Assembly: GCF_010894475.1 (NCBI RefSeq)
Contig: NZ_JAAIYB010000024.1
Location: 1 to 38,762 of the forward strand
Length of the DNA: 38,762 nucleotides
Direction: 5' to 3'
Source: Myxococcus vastator
GTDB taxonomy: Bacteria; Myxococcota; Myxococcia; Myxococcales; Myxococcaceae
Shown here: positions 26,073-33,921 of the stretch, in pieces
Position numbering within the stretch: position 1 is the stretch's first letter
Layout of the letters: each line of letters starts with the position of its first letter
Position numbers and translations under genes: made by a program
The notes under the pieces: model-generated
Databases searched by the model: none
Seen by the model: only the letters and a program-made list of their open reading frames with translations
What the model was told of the DNA's origin: nothing

Positions 26073-26627
26073 GTGCTCCGTGCTATGCAGGGCCCTCCGA
26101 ATGAGACTCGAAGCGTGCTGAAGCTCTACAAGAAGGAAGGCAACCGGCTCCGCTACTGGGAGGCCTGGGTGCATGACGGCGCACTCACCGTGCACCAAGG
26201 CCTCGTGGGCGAGACGGGCGAGGACCACCAGCTCCCCCTCCCCCCGGATGACGACCCGGACCTGGTCATCGCCGAGGCCGCGGGGCCCCTGGTGGACCAG
26301 GGCTATGACGAGCCCGACGCCACGGCGATGATGACCCTCATCGTCCAGTACACCGTCGAGGGCAAGGGCACCGGCCACGATGTGGAGAAGCGCGTCGCCG
26401 TGGAGGAGCTGCTCACGGACGCGCTCGGCTGGACGGGCAATGGCGAGGTCGAAGGCGGCGAGCTCCAGGAGCAGCAGCTCCGCGTCTACTGCCGGGTGAT
26501 GGACGCCGACGCGGGCGTGCGCACCGCCGTGGAGGCCCTGGACGCCGAGGACCTGCTCGAAGGCGCCACCCTGCTCATCGCCACGGACGACGAAGCGCCG
26601 CGGGCCGTCTGGCCCACGCAAGACTGA
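26073..26627 (+). CDS. Small acidic protein with WGR-like N-terminus
   Basis: A 184-residue, strongly acidic protein. The N-terminus (LKLYKKEGNRLRYWEAWVHDG ... VHQGLVGETG) follows the spacing of WGR domains (aromatic strand, Trp, then a G-x-G turn), although the Trp-Gly-Arg itself is not conserved. The remaining ~130 residues (DDDPDLVIAEAAG; VEKRVAVEELLTDALGWTGNGEV) are unassigned. Possible starts are GTG 26073, ATG 26085 and GTG 26115; the last begins directly at the conserved part. WGR domains occur in PARP-related and nucleic-acid proteins, but no function is claimed. Confidence 0.7.
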   Translation: MLRAMQGPPNETRSVLKLYKKEGNRLRYWEAWVHDGALTVHQGLVGETGEDHQLPLPPDDDPDLVIAEAAGPLVDQGYDEPDATAMMTLIVQYTVEGKGTGHDVEKRVAVEELLTDALGWTGNGEVEGGELQEQQLRVYCRVMDADAGVRTAVEALDAEDLLEGATLLIATDDEAPRAVWPTQD

Positions 26628-26654
26628 CGCACACCTCGCGGGCACCTCCGCGAC

Positions 26655-26695
26655 GAAGGCGGGCTTCTACGACGGGTGTAGAAGACTCCGCCTTC
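26655..26695. terminator. Bidirectional two-tier terminator
   Basis: The outer stem GAAGGCGG (26655-26662) pairs with CCGCCTTC (26688-26695) and encloses an inner stem CTTCTAC (26664-26670) with GTAGAAG (26678-26684). It sits between the convergent WGR-like gene and cydB and can serve both. Confidence 0.65.
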
Positions 26696-26719
26696 CGCGC
26701 GGGGGTGCGCCCGCGCAGC

Positions 26720-27739
26720 TCACGCCTCCGAGCCGGCGCGCCGCGTGGGCACGGGCCGGAAGACGCGGAACAGCAACACCAGCGAGGGCACCACCACGGC
26801 CGTGCCCACGCCCAGCGCCACCAACAACAAGCGCTGCGCGCCGGGGCTCGCCGCCGCGCCGTGCAACGTGACGTCCGGCACCACCAGGAACGGATGCTGC
26901 GAGGCGGCCCACCCCAGCACGATGAGCCCCGCCTGCACGGCCGCCGCGACGCGGGCCCACTGGAAGCGGCGCGTCCACAAGAGCGCGAAGGCCGCCACCG
27001 CCGCCACCGCCGTGCCCGCATGCAGCGCCAGGGCGAAGGGCGAGCGCAAGAGCCCCTCCCACACGCGCGGCGCACCGTCCCGGGCCAGCAGCAGCACCGC
27101 CAGCGCCGCGACGAAGACGGCCACGCCCGCGCCCATCGCCCGGCGGCGGAAGTCCTCGCGCAGCGCGGACCCGGGCGCCTCGTGCGTGAGGTACACCGCC
27201 GCCAGGAAGGCGAAGAGGCACAGCGCCAGCGCGCCCACCGCCCACGAGAAGGGCGTGAGCCACGACGCGAAGAAGCCGCTCACCACCACCCGCCCCTCCA
27301 CGCGGATGGTGCCGCCCACCACGGCCCCCACACACAGGCCCAGCAGCACCGGCGCGATGACGCTGGCCCCACTGAAGACGAGCCCCCACTGCCGCTGCGC
27401 CGTGTCCCCGCGCGTGTCGTAGGTCCGGAAGGTGAAGGCCGCGCCCCGGAACACGATGCCCAGCAGCAGCAACGTCAGCGGCACGTGCAGCGCCACGCTC
27501 AGCACCGCGAAGGCGCGCGGGAAGCCGGCGAACAGCAGCACCATGCCCACGATGAGCCAGATGTGATTCACCTCCCACACCGGGCCAAGGGCGCGGGCGA
27601 TGAGCGCGCGCTGCTCCGCCTTGCGCGGCCCCGAGGCCAACAGGTCCCACACCCCGCCGCCGAAGTCCGCCCCGCCGAAGAGCGCGTAGAGGACGAAGGT
27701 CCCCGCCACCGCGAAGCCCAGAATCGCGTCAGTGGGCAT
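26720..27739 (-). CDS. cydB: Cytochrome bd-type quinol oxidase subunit II
   Basis: A 339-residue polytopic membrane protein from ATG 27739, with GGAGG 8 nt upstream inside the end of cydA (11-bp overlap). The N-terminal FGGADFGGGVWDLLASG and the WEVNHIWLI segment are cydB signatures, and eight or so hydrophobic helices follow (LIVGMVLLFAGFPRAF; LVVPDVTLHGAA). It forms the CydAB oxidase that takes electrons from quinol to oxygen without proton pumping and is usually high-affinity and tolerant of NO and cyanide. The overlap with cydA implies coupled translation. No cydX-like small ORF was identified. Confidence 0.93.
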   Translation of the reverse strand: MPTDAILGFAVAGTFVLYALFGGADFGGGVWDLLASGPRKAEQRALIARALGPVWEVNHIWLIVGMVLLFAGFPRAFAVLSVALHVPLTLLLLGIVFRGAAFTFRTYDTRGDTAQRQWGLVFSGASVIAPVLLGLCVGAVVGGTIRVEGRVVVSGFFASWLTPFSWAVGALALCLFAFLAAVYLTHEAPGSALREDFRRRAMGAGVAVFVAALAVLLLARDGAPRVWEGLLRSPFALALHAGTAVAAVAAFALLWTRRFQWARVAAAVQAGLIVLGWAASQHPFLVVPDVTLHGAAASPGAQRLLLVALGVGTAVVVPSLVLLFRVFRPVPTRRAGSEA

Positions 27740-29072
27740 GGGCCTCACCTCCCGTCAGACGGCTGTCTCGCGAGGGCAGCGTGCCCGCCACCTGCCGCAC
27801 CAGCAGGAACACCACCGTCACCCCCAGGAACAGGTACACGGCGGTGAAGGTCCAGAAGGGCGCGGCCAGGTGTGGCACCGGCGTCACCGCGTCCGCCGTG
27901 CGCATGACGCCGCGAAGAATCCACGGCTGCCGCCCCCACTCCGTGACGAGCCAGCCCGCCTCCATGGCCACCACGCCCAGCGGCCCCGACAACAGCCACG
28001 CCCACATCAGCTTCCGCCCGTGAGGCCACGCCTTCTTCCGCCACCGCCAGCCCAGCGTCACCAGCGCCAGCAGCGCCATGGCACTGCCGGTGCCCACCAT
28101 GACCTGGAAGGCCACGTGGACCTTCGCCACCGGCGGCCACTCGTCGCGCGGGAAGGCGTTGAGGCCCTTCACCTCCGCGTCCGGGTCCGCGAAGGCGAGA
28201 ATCGACAGCCCCTTGGGGATGTCCACCGCGTAGGGCACCTCGCCCGTCTCCACGTTGGGGAGTCCACCCAGCCGAAGCGGCGCGCCGCGCTCCGTTTCGA
28301 ACTGCCCCTCCATGGCGGCCAGCTTCACCGGCTGCGCCTTCGCCACGTGCTTGGCGGACAAGTCCCCCACCACGGGCTGGAGCAGCGCGGTGACACACGC
28401 CAGCGGCAGCGCCACCGACAGGGCCTTGCGGTGGAAGGCCGCGCCCGGGTAGCGCAGCAGCACGAAGGCGTGGATGCCCGCCATGGCGAAGGCGCTCGCC
28501 TGGTAGCAGGAGAGCAGCACGTGCGCCGTCTGGTACTGCCAGCCAGGGCTGAACATGGCCACCAGCGGCTGCACGTCCATGGGCCCCGACGCCGACGGCG
28601 TGAAGCCCGACGGGTGGTTCATGAACGTATTGACCAGCGTGACGAAGAAGGCGCTGGCCGCGCCGCTCACCGCCACCATGACGCCGGAGAACAGGTGCAG
28701 CCCTGGCGACACCCGCTCCCGCCCGTACAGATAGATGCCCAGGAAGATGGCCTCGGTGAAGAAGGCGACGCCTTCCAGACTGAAGGGCAGCCCAATCACC
28801 TCGCCGTACTGCCCCATGAACTCCGGCCACAGCAGGCCCAGCTCGAAGGACAGCACCGTGCCACTCACCGCGCCCACCGCGAAGAGGATGGCCGTCCCCT
28901 TCGCCAGCTTCTGACTCAGCTTCGGGTAGTCCGCGTCCCCAGTGCGCCGGCCCTTCCAGTCACTGAGCACCATGAGGACGGGGAGCGCCACCCCCGCCGC
29001 GGCGAAGAGGATGTGGAACGCGAGCGACATGCCCATTTGAGCCCGCGCATAGAGCAGGTCCGTCATGGACAT
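27729..29072 (-). CDS. cydA: Cytochrome bd-type quinol oxidase subunit I
   Basis: A 447-residue subunit carrying the haems. Conserved landmarks are the N-terminal MGMSLAFHILFAAAG with the haem-ligand His, GVAFFTEAIFLGIYLYG, MNHPSGF, and GWLVTEWGRQPW near residue 375. The Q-loop between helices is short, matching the cyanide-insensitive (CIO-type) branch more than E. coli CydA. The start ATG 29072 has a second in-frame ATG six bases on. The 30-bp gap to the upstream gene is AT-rich (CAAAATCAGACATAAACC on the minus strand), but I could not identify an FNR- or NsrR-like box with correct spacing. Confidence 0.93.
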   Translation of the reverse strand: MSMTDLLYARAQMGMSLAFHILFAAAGVALPVLMVLSDWKGRRTGDADYPKLSQKLAKGTAILFAVGAVSGTVLSFELGLLWPEFMGQYGEVIGLPFSLEGVAFFTEAIFLGIYLYGRERVSPGLHLFSGVMVAVSGAASAFFVTLVNTFMNHPSGFTPSASGPMDVQPLVAMFSPGWQYQTAHVLLSCYQASAFAMAGIHAFVLLRYPGAAFHRKALSVALPLACVTALLQPVVGDLSAKHVAKAQPVKLAAMEGQFETERGAPLRLGGLPNVETGEVPYAVDIPKGLSILAFADPDAEVKGLNAFPRDEWPPVAKVHVAFQVMVGTGSAMALLALVTLGWRWRKKAWPHGRKLMWAWLLSGPLGVVAMEAGWLVTEWGRQPWILRGVMRTADAVTPVPHLAAPFWTFTAVYLFLGVTVVFLLVRQVAGTLPSRDSRLTGGEAHAH

Positions 29073-29102
29073 CAGAATGGTTTATGTCTGATTTTGTCGC
29101 AA

Positions 29103-29621
29103 TTATGAGTTCTTATCAACCCCCTGAGCAGAAGCGGGGACGCGGCGCGCGGGAACCAACGTCACCACGGCGTTTCGTGCGACAGCGGTGGCGAGCGCAC
29201 TGGCGAAGATGAGGACGAGCTTTCGCCCCAGCTCCGCGCCCAGCGGACGCTGCTCCGCGCTGGAGGCCACCCGGTCCGGATGCTCCCAGGCGCGCGACAG
29301 GGCCTTGCGGCGCTTGCGGCGCAGAATCTCGTCGCGGTGCCTCGCGCGGTAGATGGCGTACCCCACCCCCAGGCCCACCACCGTCAGCAGCGCGGCGCCC
29401 GCGGTCATCAACTCCGTGCGGTGTTGCCGCGCGTGGTAGCGCACGTCGAGCGCGCGCTCGCGCCGCCGGTCCAGCTCCGCCAGCGTGAGCATCAGCTCGT
29501 CGCGGATGCGGTCCGCGGTCTCCTCCACCTGCTTGCGGTCCCCCATGCCCCGGGTGATGTGGTGGTCCTCGTGCCGCTCGATTGCCGAGGGCCCGCCTGC
29601 GTCGCGGCCGTTGCCATTCAT
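29103..29621 (-). CDS. Small membrane protein, DUF3618-like
   Basis: A 172-residue protein. The N-terminal third is hydrophilic and helical with ETADRIRDELMLTLAELDRRR, matching the short helix motif of DUF3618 proteins. One transmembrane segment (MTAGAALLTVVGLGVGYAIY) is at ~72-91, and a second hydrophobic stretch (KLVLIFASALATAVARNAVV) is near residue 135. It is translationally coupled (ATGA overlap) to the upstream holin-X-like gene, a common pairing in bacteria with envelope-stress membrane proteins. The stop at 29103 lies 30 bp before cydA. Function is unknown. Confidence 0.75.
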   Translation of the reverse strand: MNGNGRDAGGPSAIERHEDHHITRGMGDRKQVEETADRIRDELMLTLAELDRRRERALDVRYHARQHRTELMTAGAALLTVVGLGVGYAIYRARHRDEILRRKRRKALSRAWEHPDRVASSAEQRPLGAELGRKLVLIFASALATAVARNAVVTLVPARRVPASAQGVDKNS

Positions 29622-30022
29622 TGCAGCGTCTCCCGCGTGAGCTGGTAGTCCGTCTTCAAGCGCTCCTGGGTGTGCGGCAGCGGCTTCTTGGGCACGCGCT
29701 TGCGGCCCATGAAGAGCAGGCCGCCGGCAATCGCCAGCAGCACCACGCCCACCACCAGCACGCCCAGCGCCTGGGCCATGGGCAAGGCCAGCCCCAGCGC
29801 GACGAAGAGGACGGCCAGCGCGGTGAGCGCCAGCACCGCGCCCGCCCCCAGGAGGATGCCCGCGGTGCGCGCGGCCTTCAGCTCCTCACGCAGCTCCTTC
29901 TTGGCGTGCATCACCTCGGCGCGCACCAGCAGGCGCGTCTCCGCCAGGGCGTGCCGGATGAGCTCCGCCGTGGAGAGCGTCTCCAGTTGACTTCGCTCCA
30001 GGCGTTCCGATTCGAGATCCAC
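29618..30022 (-). CDS. Phage_holin_3_6/holin-X-like membrane protein
   Basis: A 134-residue protein beginning at GTG 30022, chosen because a GGAGG lies 8 nt upstream and the open frame beyond it loses coding character. The N-terminal half is charged (LSTAELIRHALAETRLLVRAEVMHAKKEL). Two hydrophobic helices follow (AGILLGAGAVLALTALAVLF; LGVLVVGVVLLAIAGGLLFM), then a basic tail. This is the layout of the Phage_holin_3_6 (actinobacterial holin-X) superfamily, which despite the name is usually chromosomal and not lytic. It forms a coupled pair with the DUF3618-like gene. Confidence 0.78.
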   Translation of the reverse strand: MDLESERLERSQLETLSTAELIRHALAETRLLVRAEVMHAKKELREELKAARTAGILLGAGAVLALTALAVLFVALGLALPMAQALGVLVVGVVLLAIAGGLLFMGRKRVPKKPLPHTQERLKTDYQLTRETLQ

Positions 30023-30153
30023 GACGTTCGCCTCCCATGCCTGCCTGGCATCCTTGCGGCCCGCTCCTTCGCACAAGGTGGGCAGGACGCTCCCTCCAGT
30101 GAAGCCCCGGGGGAATGCACGGCGGAGGCTGCTCGCCTGCCCAGCCCTCGCGC

Positions 30154-31182
30154 TCAGCGGCGGCGGCGGTGCGACAGGGCGGTGGCCAGCGTCTCGCGGA
30201 CCTGATGGGCGCGGAAGAGGCGGTCCGCCGTATCCACCAGGTTTTCGGAGTACAGCACCTGCTTGCGCAGCCGCGCGGGGATGGCGCGCGTCCCCAGGTG
30301 AGCGCCCAGCAGCGCGCCCGTCAGCGCGGCGGCCACGTCCGCCTCGCCGCCGCAGCGCAGCGTGAGGGCCACCGCCTCCCGGAAGTCGTGCGGCACCTTG
30401 AGGATGGCGTACAGCGACGTCAGCAGCACCGGCACCACGTGCGGCGGCAGCCCGTCCACGCCCTTCAGCTCGCTGGGGGGCACACCCACCTTGCGCAGCT
30501 GCGTCAGCGCGCGCGCGGTGTCCCAGGTGAGCAGGCGCGGCAGGTGGCGCACCTCCTCGGCCAGCCCCTTGTCGTGCACGGCCGCCGCCAGCGCCAGCTC
30601 CTCGCAGAAGGCCGCGGGCGTCAGCGGCTCCTCTTCCATGCCCAGCGCCGCGGCCTGCGCGAAGGCCGCCGCCGCCGCCGCGCACACCGGATCCTTGTGC
30701 GTGATGATGGTGAGCACCCCGGCGTCATGCGGCAGGCGCGCGCGGTGGCCACTCTCCAGCAGGCCCACCACCAGCGCGCGGCTGAGCACCGAATGGCAGC
30801 GCGTGCCCAACGACGCGCCCGCGCTCATCCACGGCACGCCGCTGGCCAGCCGCTGCAGCGCGTCCGACAGGCTCTTGGGCGGCTGGAGGATGATGCCCTC
30901 CTGCCACAGCCACGCCAGGTGCGCCGCCGCGCTGCGGCCTTCCACCTTGCCCTCGCGGATGACGCTCTCCGCCGCCGCGAGCAGCAGCTGCGTGTCGTCG
31001 CTGAACTGGCCCTTGGCGAACTTGCCACGCGGACGGGGCGCGAAGTCCTCGGCGAGGCCGGGGAGCCGCGCGAGGCTCGCCGGTGGGATGCCGCGCAGCG
31101 GAAAGCCGAGCGCATCACCGATGGCGAGCCCCACGAACGCCGCATGGAACCTGTCCTGGCGCTCGGCGGGAGTCAGCGGCAT
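30154..31182 (-). CDS. ADP-ribosylglycohydrolase (DraG) family protein
   Basis: A 342-residue all-helical protein with DraG-family signatures: AFVGLAIGDALGFPL (16-30), GQFSDDTQLLLAAAESV and a late GGEADVAAALTGALLGAHLG. From family knowledge these Asp/Glu clusters bind two Mg ions and cleave ADP-ribose from protein or small-molecule adducts. Here the C-terminal motif is GGEADV where GGDxDT is expected (Asp to Glu, Thr to Val), and the Glu following the first GD motif is missing. Activity may therefore be altered. No ADP-ribosyltransferase toxin or NAD-related gene is adjacent. The ATG lacks a strong ribosome site. Confidence 0.83.
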   Translation of the reverse strand: MPLTPAERQDRFHAAFVGLAIGDALGFPLRGIPPASLARLPGLAEDFAPRPRGKFAKGQFSDDTQLLLAAAESVIREGKVEGRSAAAHLAWLWQEGIILQPPKSLSDALQRLASGVPWMSAGASLGTRCHSVLSRALVVGLLESGHRARLPHDAGVLTIITHKDPVCAAAAAAFAQAAALGMEEEPLTPAAFCEELALAAAVHDKGLAEEVRHLPRLLTWDTARALTQLRKVGVPPSELKGVDGLPPHVVPVLLTSLYAILKVPHDFREAVALTLRCGGEADVAAALTGALLGAHLGTRAIPARLRKQVLYSENLVDTADRLFRAHQVRETLATALSHRRRR

Positions 31183-31551
31183 GGGGTCGTGGAGATTAAC
31201 CGAGGCTCAGGCCAGAACGGCCAGCGAGAAAGGAGAGAAACCCGTGAAACATCCGCGAGCCGGAGCGGGAAGAATCATGCCGGGGCTTGACGAGCGCGCT
31301 ACAGCCGTCCTCGAAACTCCGCCGCTCGGATTCTTCACCGTCCACGCTCCATCCCTGGCGCCTGGTGGATCGCAGCGCGGGGTGGGGTGACTACCGCAAC
31401 CAACACACGCGCGGCAAGCCTCGGCGGGTGCGCGCATTCGCGCACCTGTACACGTGTCCAACTCTCGAAGCTTCGCGCACGGTGGGAATGGCGCACGAGG
31501 GACGCGCAAGTGGCACGAGCACGCGGGTGTCAGCACACGCGCGCCGTCACT
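31183..31551. other. Intergenic region with hairpin and a possible small ORF
   Basis: A 369-bp gap upstream of the DraG-like gene and downstream of the NO operon. A perfect GTGCGCG/CGCGCAC stem with a CATT loop lies at 31428-31445. A plus-strand frame from GTG 31244, with GGAG at 31232-31235, runs to TGA 31390 and would give a 48-residue product beginning with Lys-His-Pro-Arg. Its coding character is not convincing, so it is recorded here rather than as a gene. Confidence 0.35.
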
Positions 31552-31812
31552 TCACGCGTCGTCACGTCCCAGGTTGACGACGGCCTGCAAGCGCGCCATC
31601 ACCGCCTGCGCGCCCTGATGCAGGTGCGTGCCGTCCCAGAGCGCGGGCGTGGTGTGTCCGCCATGCGTGCGCCAGTCCGCCTCCGCCTCGTCGAAGGCCA
31701 CGTTGCGAAAGCGCACGCGGTCCTCCAGCGCGTAGTCCACGATGTAGCGCCGGGCCTGCGCGGAAGGTGCATCCGCGATGCGATGAAACAGCTCCAGCGT
31801 GCCGGACATCAT
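31552..31812 (-). CDS. Small thioredoxin-fold protein of the NO-response operon
   Basis: An 86-residue protein starting at ATG 31812 (or the next codon, 31809), overlapping the nsrR-like stop by ATGA. The sequence LELFHRIADAPSAQARRYIV, then VRFRNVAFDEAEADW, then GGHTTPALWDG is the beta-alpha-beta-beta layout of an N-terminal glutaredoxin/GST-type domain, with the cis-Pro in HTTPALW. The CxxC pair is absent, so it is not a classical redoxin; it may bind glutathione or another thiol, or act as a regulator. It is the last gene of the operon. Confidence 0.7.
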   Translation of the reverse strand: MMSGTLELFHRIADAPSAQARRYIVDYALEDRVRFRNVAFDEAEADWRTHGGHTTPALWDGTHLHQGAQAVMARLQAVVNLGRDDA

Positions 31813-32255
31813 GGCGCGGCGGCGGGGAGGAAGTAGTCCTGCAGGTTCGGGCGCGAGCGGCGGAGCAGGTCCGCCAGCGTGTACCGGTCCAGCACCGCGA
31901 GGAACGCCTCGCGCGCTTCGTCCAGCACCCCCTTGAGCCCACACGCGGGGGAGATGGGGCAGGCGTTGCGCTCCCGGTCGAAGCACTCCACCAGGTGGAA
32001 GTCGGGCTCCGCGGCGCGCAGCACGCTCCCCACCTGGATGTCCGCTGGCGCGCGCGCCAGCACCACGCCGCCGGAGCGGCCCGCTCGCGCGTCCACCACC
32101 CCCTGCCCCGCCAGCGTCTGCACCACGCGCACCAGGTGGTGCTTGGAGATGCCGTACGCATCCGCCATCTCCTGCGTGGAGACGGGCCGCCCGGTGCGCG
32201 TGGCCAGGTAGAGCAGCACCCGCAGCGAGTAGTCGGCATGGAGGGTGAGGTGCAC
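31809..32255 (-). CDS. nsrR: NsrR-type Rrf2-family transcriptional repressor
   Basis: A 148-residue protein from GTG 32255, where the family-typical start HLTLHADYSLRVLLYLA begins; an ATG at 32315 would lie inside the upstream gene. The winged helix contains SKHHLVRVVQTLAGQG and RAGRSGGVVLAR. Three Cys (91, 99, 105) in CFDRERNAC and PISPAC sit where NsrR binds its NO-sensitive Fe-S cluster (Cys91/96/102 in E. coli). NO binding to that cluster releases DNA. The operator at 33683-33705 in front of this operon matches the NsrR-type consensus, so autoregulation is likely. The call depends on the Cys pattern plus context. Confidence 0.87.
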   Translation of the reverse strand: MHLTLHADYSLRVLLYLATRTGRPVSTQEMADAYGISKHHLVRVVQTLAGQGVVDARAGRSGGVVLARAPADIQVGSVLRAAEPDFHLVECFDRERNACPISPACGLKGVLDEAREAFLAVLDRYTLADLLRRSRPNLQDYFLPAAAP

Positions 32256-32256
32256 G

Positions 32257-33255
32257 TCAGCGGGCTCCGGCGTCGGAAGTACGCTGGACCTGAGGGACGC
32301 TCGGCAGGAAGGCATCCGTGTGGAGGTCTTTCAGCGAGAGCCCGGCCAGGAACAGCTTCTTGCGAAGGGATAGCACCAATGGCCCGTCTCCGCAGAGCCA
32401 TGCGCGCCAGCCCACGGGCTTGGGGCACTCGGCGCGGATGAGCGCATCGAGCGCACCCTCGGCGATGTCCCGGGTGCCGCCTTCCAGCACGCCCGGACGA
32501 TAGTGGAACTGGGGATGCTGCTCGGCCAGCGCCCGCAGCTCGGCGGTGAGGTAGAGCCCCTCGGGCGTCCGAGCGCCATGGAAGAGCCAGATGGGCCCCG
32601 AATGGCCCGCCGCCAGCGCGTCGCGGACGATGCCGTACAGCGGCGCCAGCCCCGTGCCCGTGCCCGCCAGCAACAAGGGCTGCTCGGGCCGGCCGGGCAC
32701 ATAGAAGCAGCTCCCCGCCGGGCCCTGCACCTGCAGCCTGTCTCCCGGCCGTGCGTCACGCGCCAGCCAGCCGCTCATCGCCCCGCCCGGCAGCAGCCGC
32801 ACATGCAGCTCCAGCGCATCCTCGTGGGGCAGGCTTGCCAGCGAATAGCTGCGTGTCAGCCCGTCCTCGCGCACCAGGGAGAGGTACTGCCCCGCGTGGT
32901 ACGCCAGCGGGCTGTCCGTCACCAGCCGCACGCGAAGGACGCTGGTGGACAGCCATGACAGCGCCTGGATGCGCGCGGGGAGGCGCAGGGCCTCCGCGCC
33001 AGTGACTTCCAACAGCGTGCCCTCCGGAGGCCGGCAGGCACAGGCGAGGAAGTAGCCCTGTGCCCGGAGCGTGTCCTTCAGCCCCACCTGCGAGGCCTCC
33101 GGAACCGTCCCCGCCACGGCCCGCATCAGGCAGGACTGGCAGGCCCCCGCGCGACACGCATTCGGAATGGACACGCCCTGGCGCAGCAGCGCGTCCAGCA
33201 CGCTCTCTCCGGACTCCAGCGGATACCAGTTGGACTCGTGCTTCACCTTGGCCAT
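32257..33255 (-). CDS. [2Fe-2S]/FAD/NAD(P)H reductase, probable haemoglobin partner
   Basis: A 332-residue electron-transfer protein; GGAGGAG precedes the ATG. Residues 1-85 are a plant-type ferredoxin with CRAGACQSC (Cys34, 39, 42) and a fourth Cys near 72. An FAD domain with RSYSLAS (135-141) and a nucleotide-binding domain with GTGTGLAPLYG (~198) and WLCGDGPLV follow, as in class IA oxygenase reductases. It starts 15 bp after the truncated-haemoglobin stop and ends 1 bp before the repressor. In context it most likely reduces the globin haem during NO dioxygenation, replacing the reductase module of flavohaemoglobin; this role is inferred. Confidence 0.88.
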   Translation of the reverse strand: MAKVKHESNWYPLESGESVLDALLRQGVSIPNACRAGACQSCLMRAVAGTVPEASQVGLKDTLRAQGYFLACACRPPEGTLLEVTGAEALRLPARIQALSWLSTSVLRVRLVTDSPLAYHAGQYLSLVREDGLTRSYSLASLPHEDALELHVRLLPGGAMSGWLARDARPGDRLQVQGPAGSCFYVPGRPEQPLLLAGTGTGLAPLYGIVRDALAAGHSGPIWLFHGARTPEGLYLTAELRALAEQHPQFHYRPGVLEGGTRDIAEGALDALIRAECPKPVGWRAWLCGDGPLVLSLRKKLFLAGLSLKDLHTDAFLPSVPQVQRTSDAGAR

Positions 33256-33270
33256 GGCGTGCTCCTCCGG

Positions 33271-33651
33271 TCAGCGGCCCAGGACGTCCACGCGGGCGCT
33301 CTCCGCGATGGCCAGCACCTTCGCCACCAGCGGCGCGGCCACGCCCAGCTCCTCCAGCGTCGCCTTCAGGTGGCCCGCCACCGCGTCGAAGTGCGAGTCG
33401 TTCAGCCCCCGCTTCACCAGGGGCGCGTGGCCCGCGCGCATGTCCCTGCCCGAGTATTGGACCGGCCCCCCCGTCACCATCGTCAGGAACGCCTTCTGCT
33501 TGGCGGCCTGGCGCTCCATGTCCACGTCCTCGAAGAAGTGGCTGATGTGCTCGTCCGCCAGCACCTTCCGGTAGAAGACCTCCACCGCCGCCGTCATCGC
33601 CGGCGCTCCCCCCAGCTGCTCGTAGACACTCTTCTCCGCCGCAACGCTCAT
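33271..33651 (-). CDS. Group 1 truncated haemoglobin
   Basis: A 126-residue globin from ATG 33651, with GAGAGGAG just upstream; the longer frame to 33798 would cross the operator and is rejected. The family order SVYEQLGGAPAMTAAVEVFY (with B10 Tyr27), DEHISHFFEDVDM, KQKAFLTMVTGGP and MRAGHAPL carrying the proximal His75 identifies a truncated haemoglobin of the HbN/GlbN type. HbN proteins oxidise NO to nitrate with bound oxygen. As the first gene behind an NsrR-type operator and ahead of a reductase, it is the probable catalytic half of a split NO dioxygenase. Confidence 0.93.
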   Translation of the reverse strand: MSVAAEKSVYEQLGGAPAMTAAVEVFYRKVLADEHISHFFEDVDMERQAAKQKAFLTMVTGGPVQYSGRDMRAGHAPLVKRGLNDSHFDAVAGHLKATLEELGVAAPLVAKVLAIAESARVDVLGR

Positions 33652-33682
33652 GGTGCCGCTCCTCTCGCCCGGCATGGGCCTT

Positions 33683-33705
33683 AAGATGCATTCTAAATGC
33701 ACTTT
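33683..33705. promoter_or_regulatory. NsrR-like operator of the globin operon
   Basis: The two arms read AAGATGCATT and AAATGCACTT on the plus strand, an imperfect inverted repeat matching the known NsrR consensus (AAGATGCAT...ATGCATCTT) except for two positions in the right arm. It lies 31 bp before the globin ATG and is embedded in an AT-rich patch that is otherwise rare here, so it probably overlaps the promoter. The rest of the gap to atpC (33706-33921) contains no gene. Confidence 0.75.
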
Positions 33706-33921
33706 AAAACCCGCACCGTCAAATGGGAGCACCACTGTCAGTGGAGCTACTGCGACCAAGGACAGCCGCTGACGAAAGGCCTGCTCCGGAGGCGCCACCC
33801 CAGCGGGGCACCGTCACGGAAGACCGCAGCGGACACCGGCTCCGCGCGAGGGGAGCCCGGGTGTCACGCCAGGACCGCCAGGAGCGAGAGACGCCCCTGG
33901 GCGGTGAACCGCGGGAGAAGC

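Noticed and set aside
26073-26627. PARP-like regulatory protein on the basis of the WGR-like pattern
   Set aside because: The Trp-Gly-Arg core is absent and there is no catalytic domain; only a WGR-like description is kept.
29073-29110. FNR-type box before cydA (TTGCG ACAA AATCA)
   Set aside because: The half-sites do not match TTGAT/ATCAA and are offset by one base.
31244-31390. Plus-strand 48-residue ORF with GGAG upstream
   Set aside because: No recognisable features and codon pattern not clearly coding; mentioned only in the intergenic entry.
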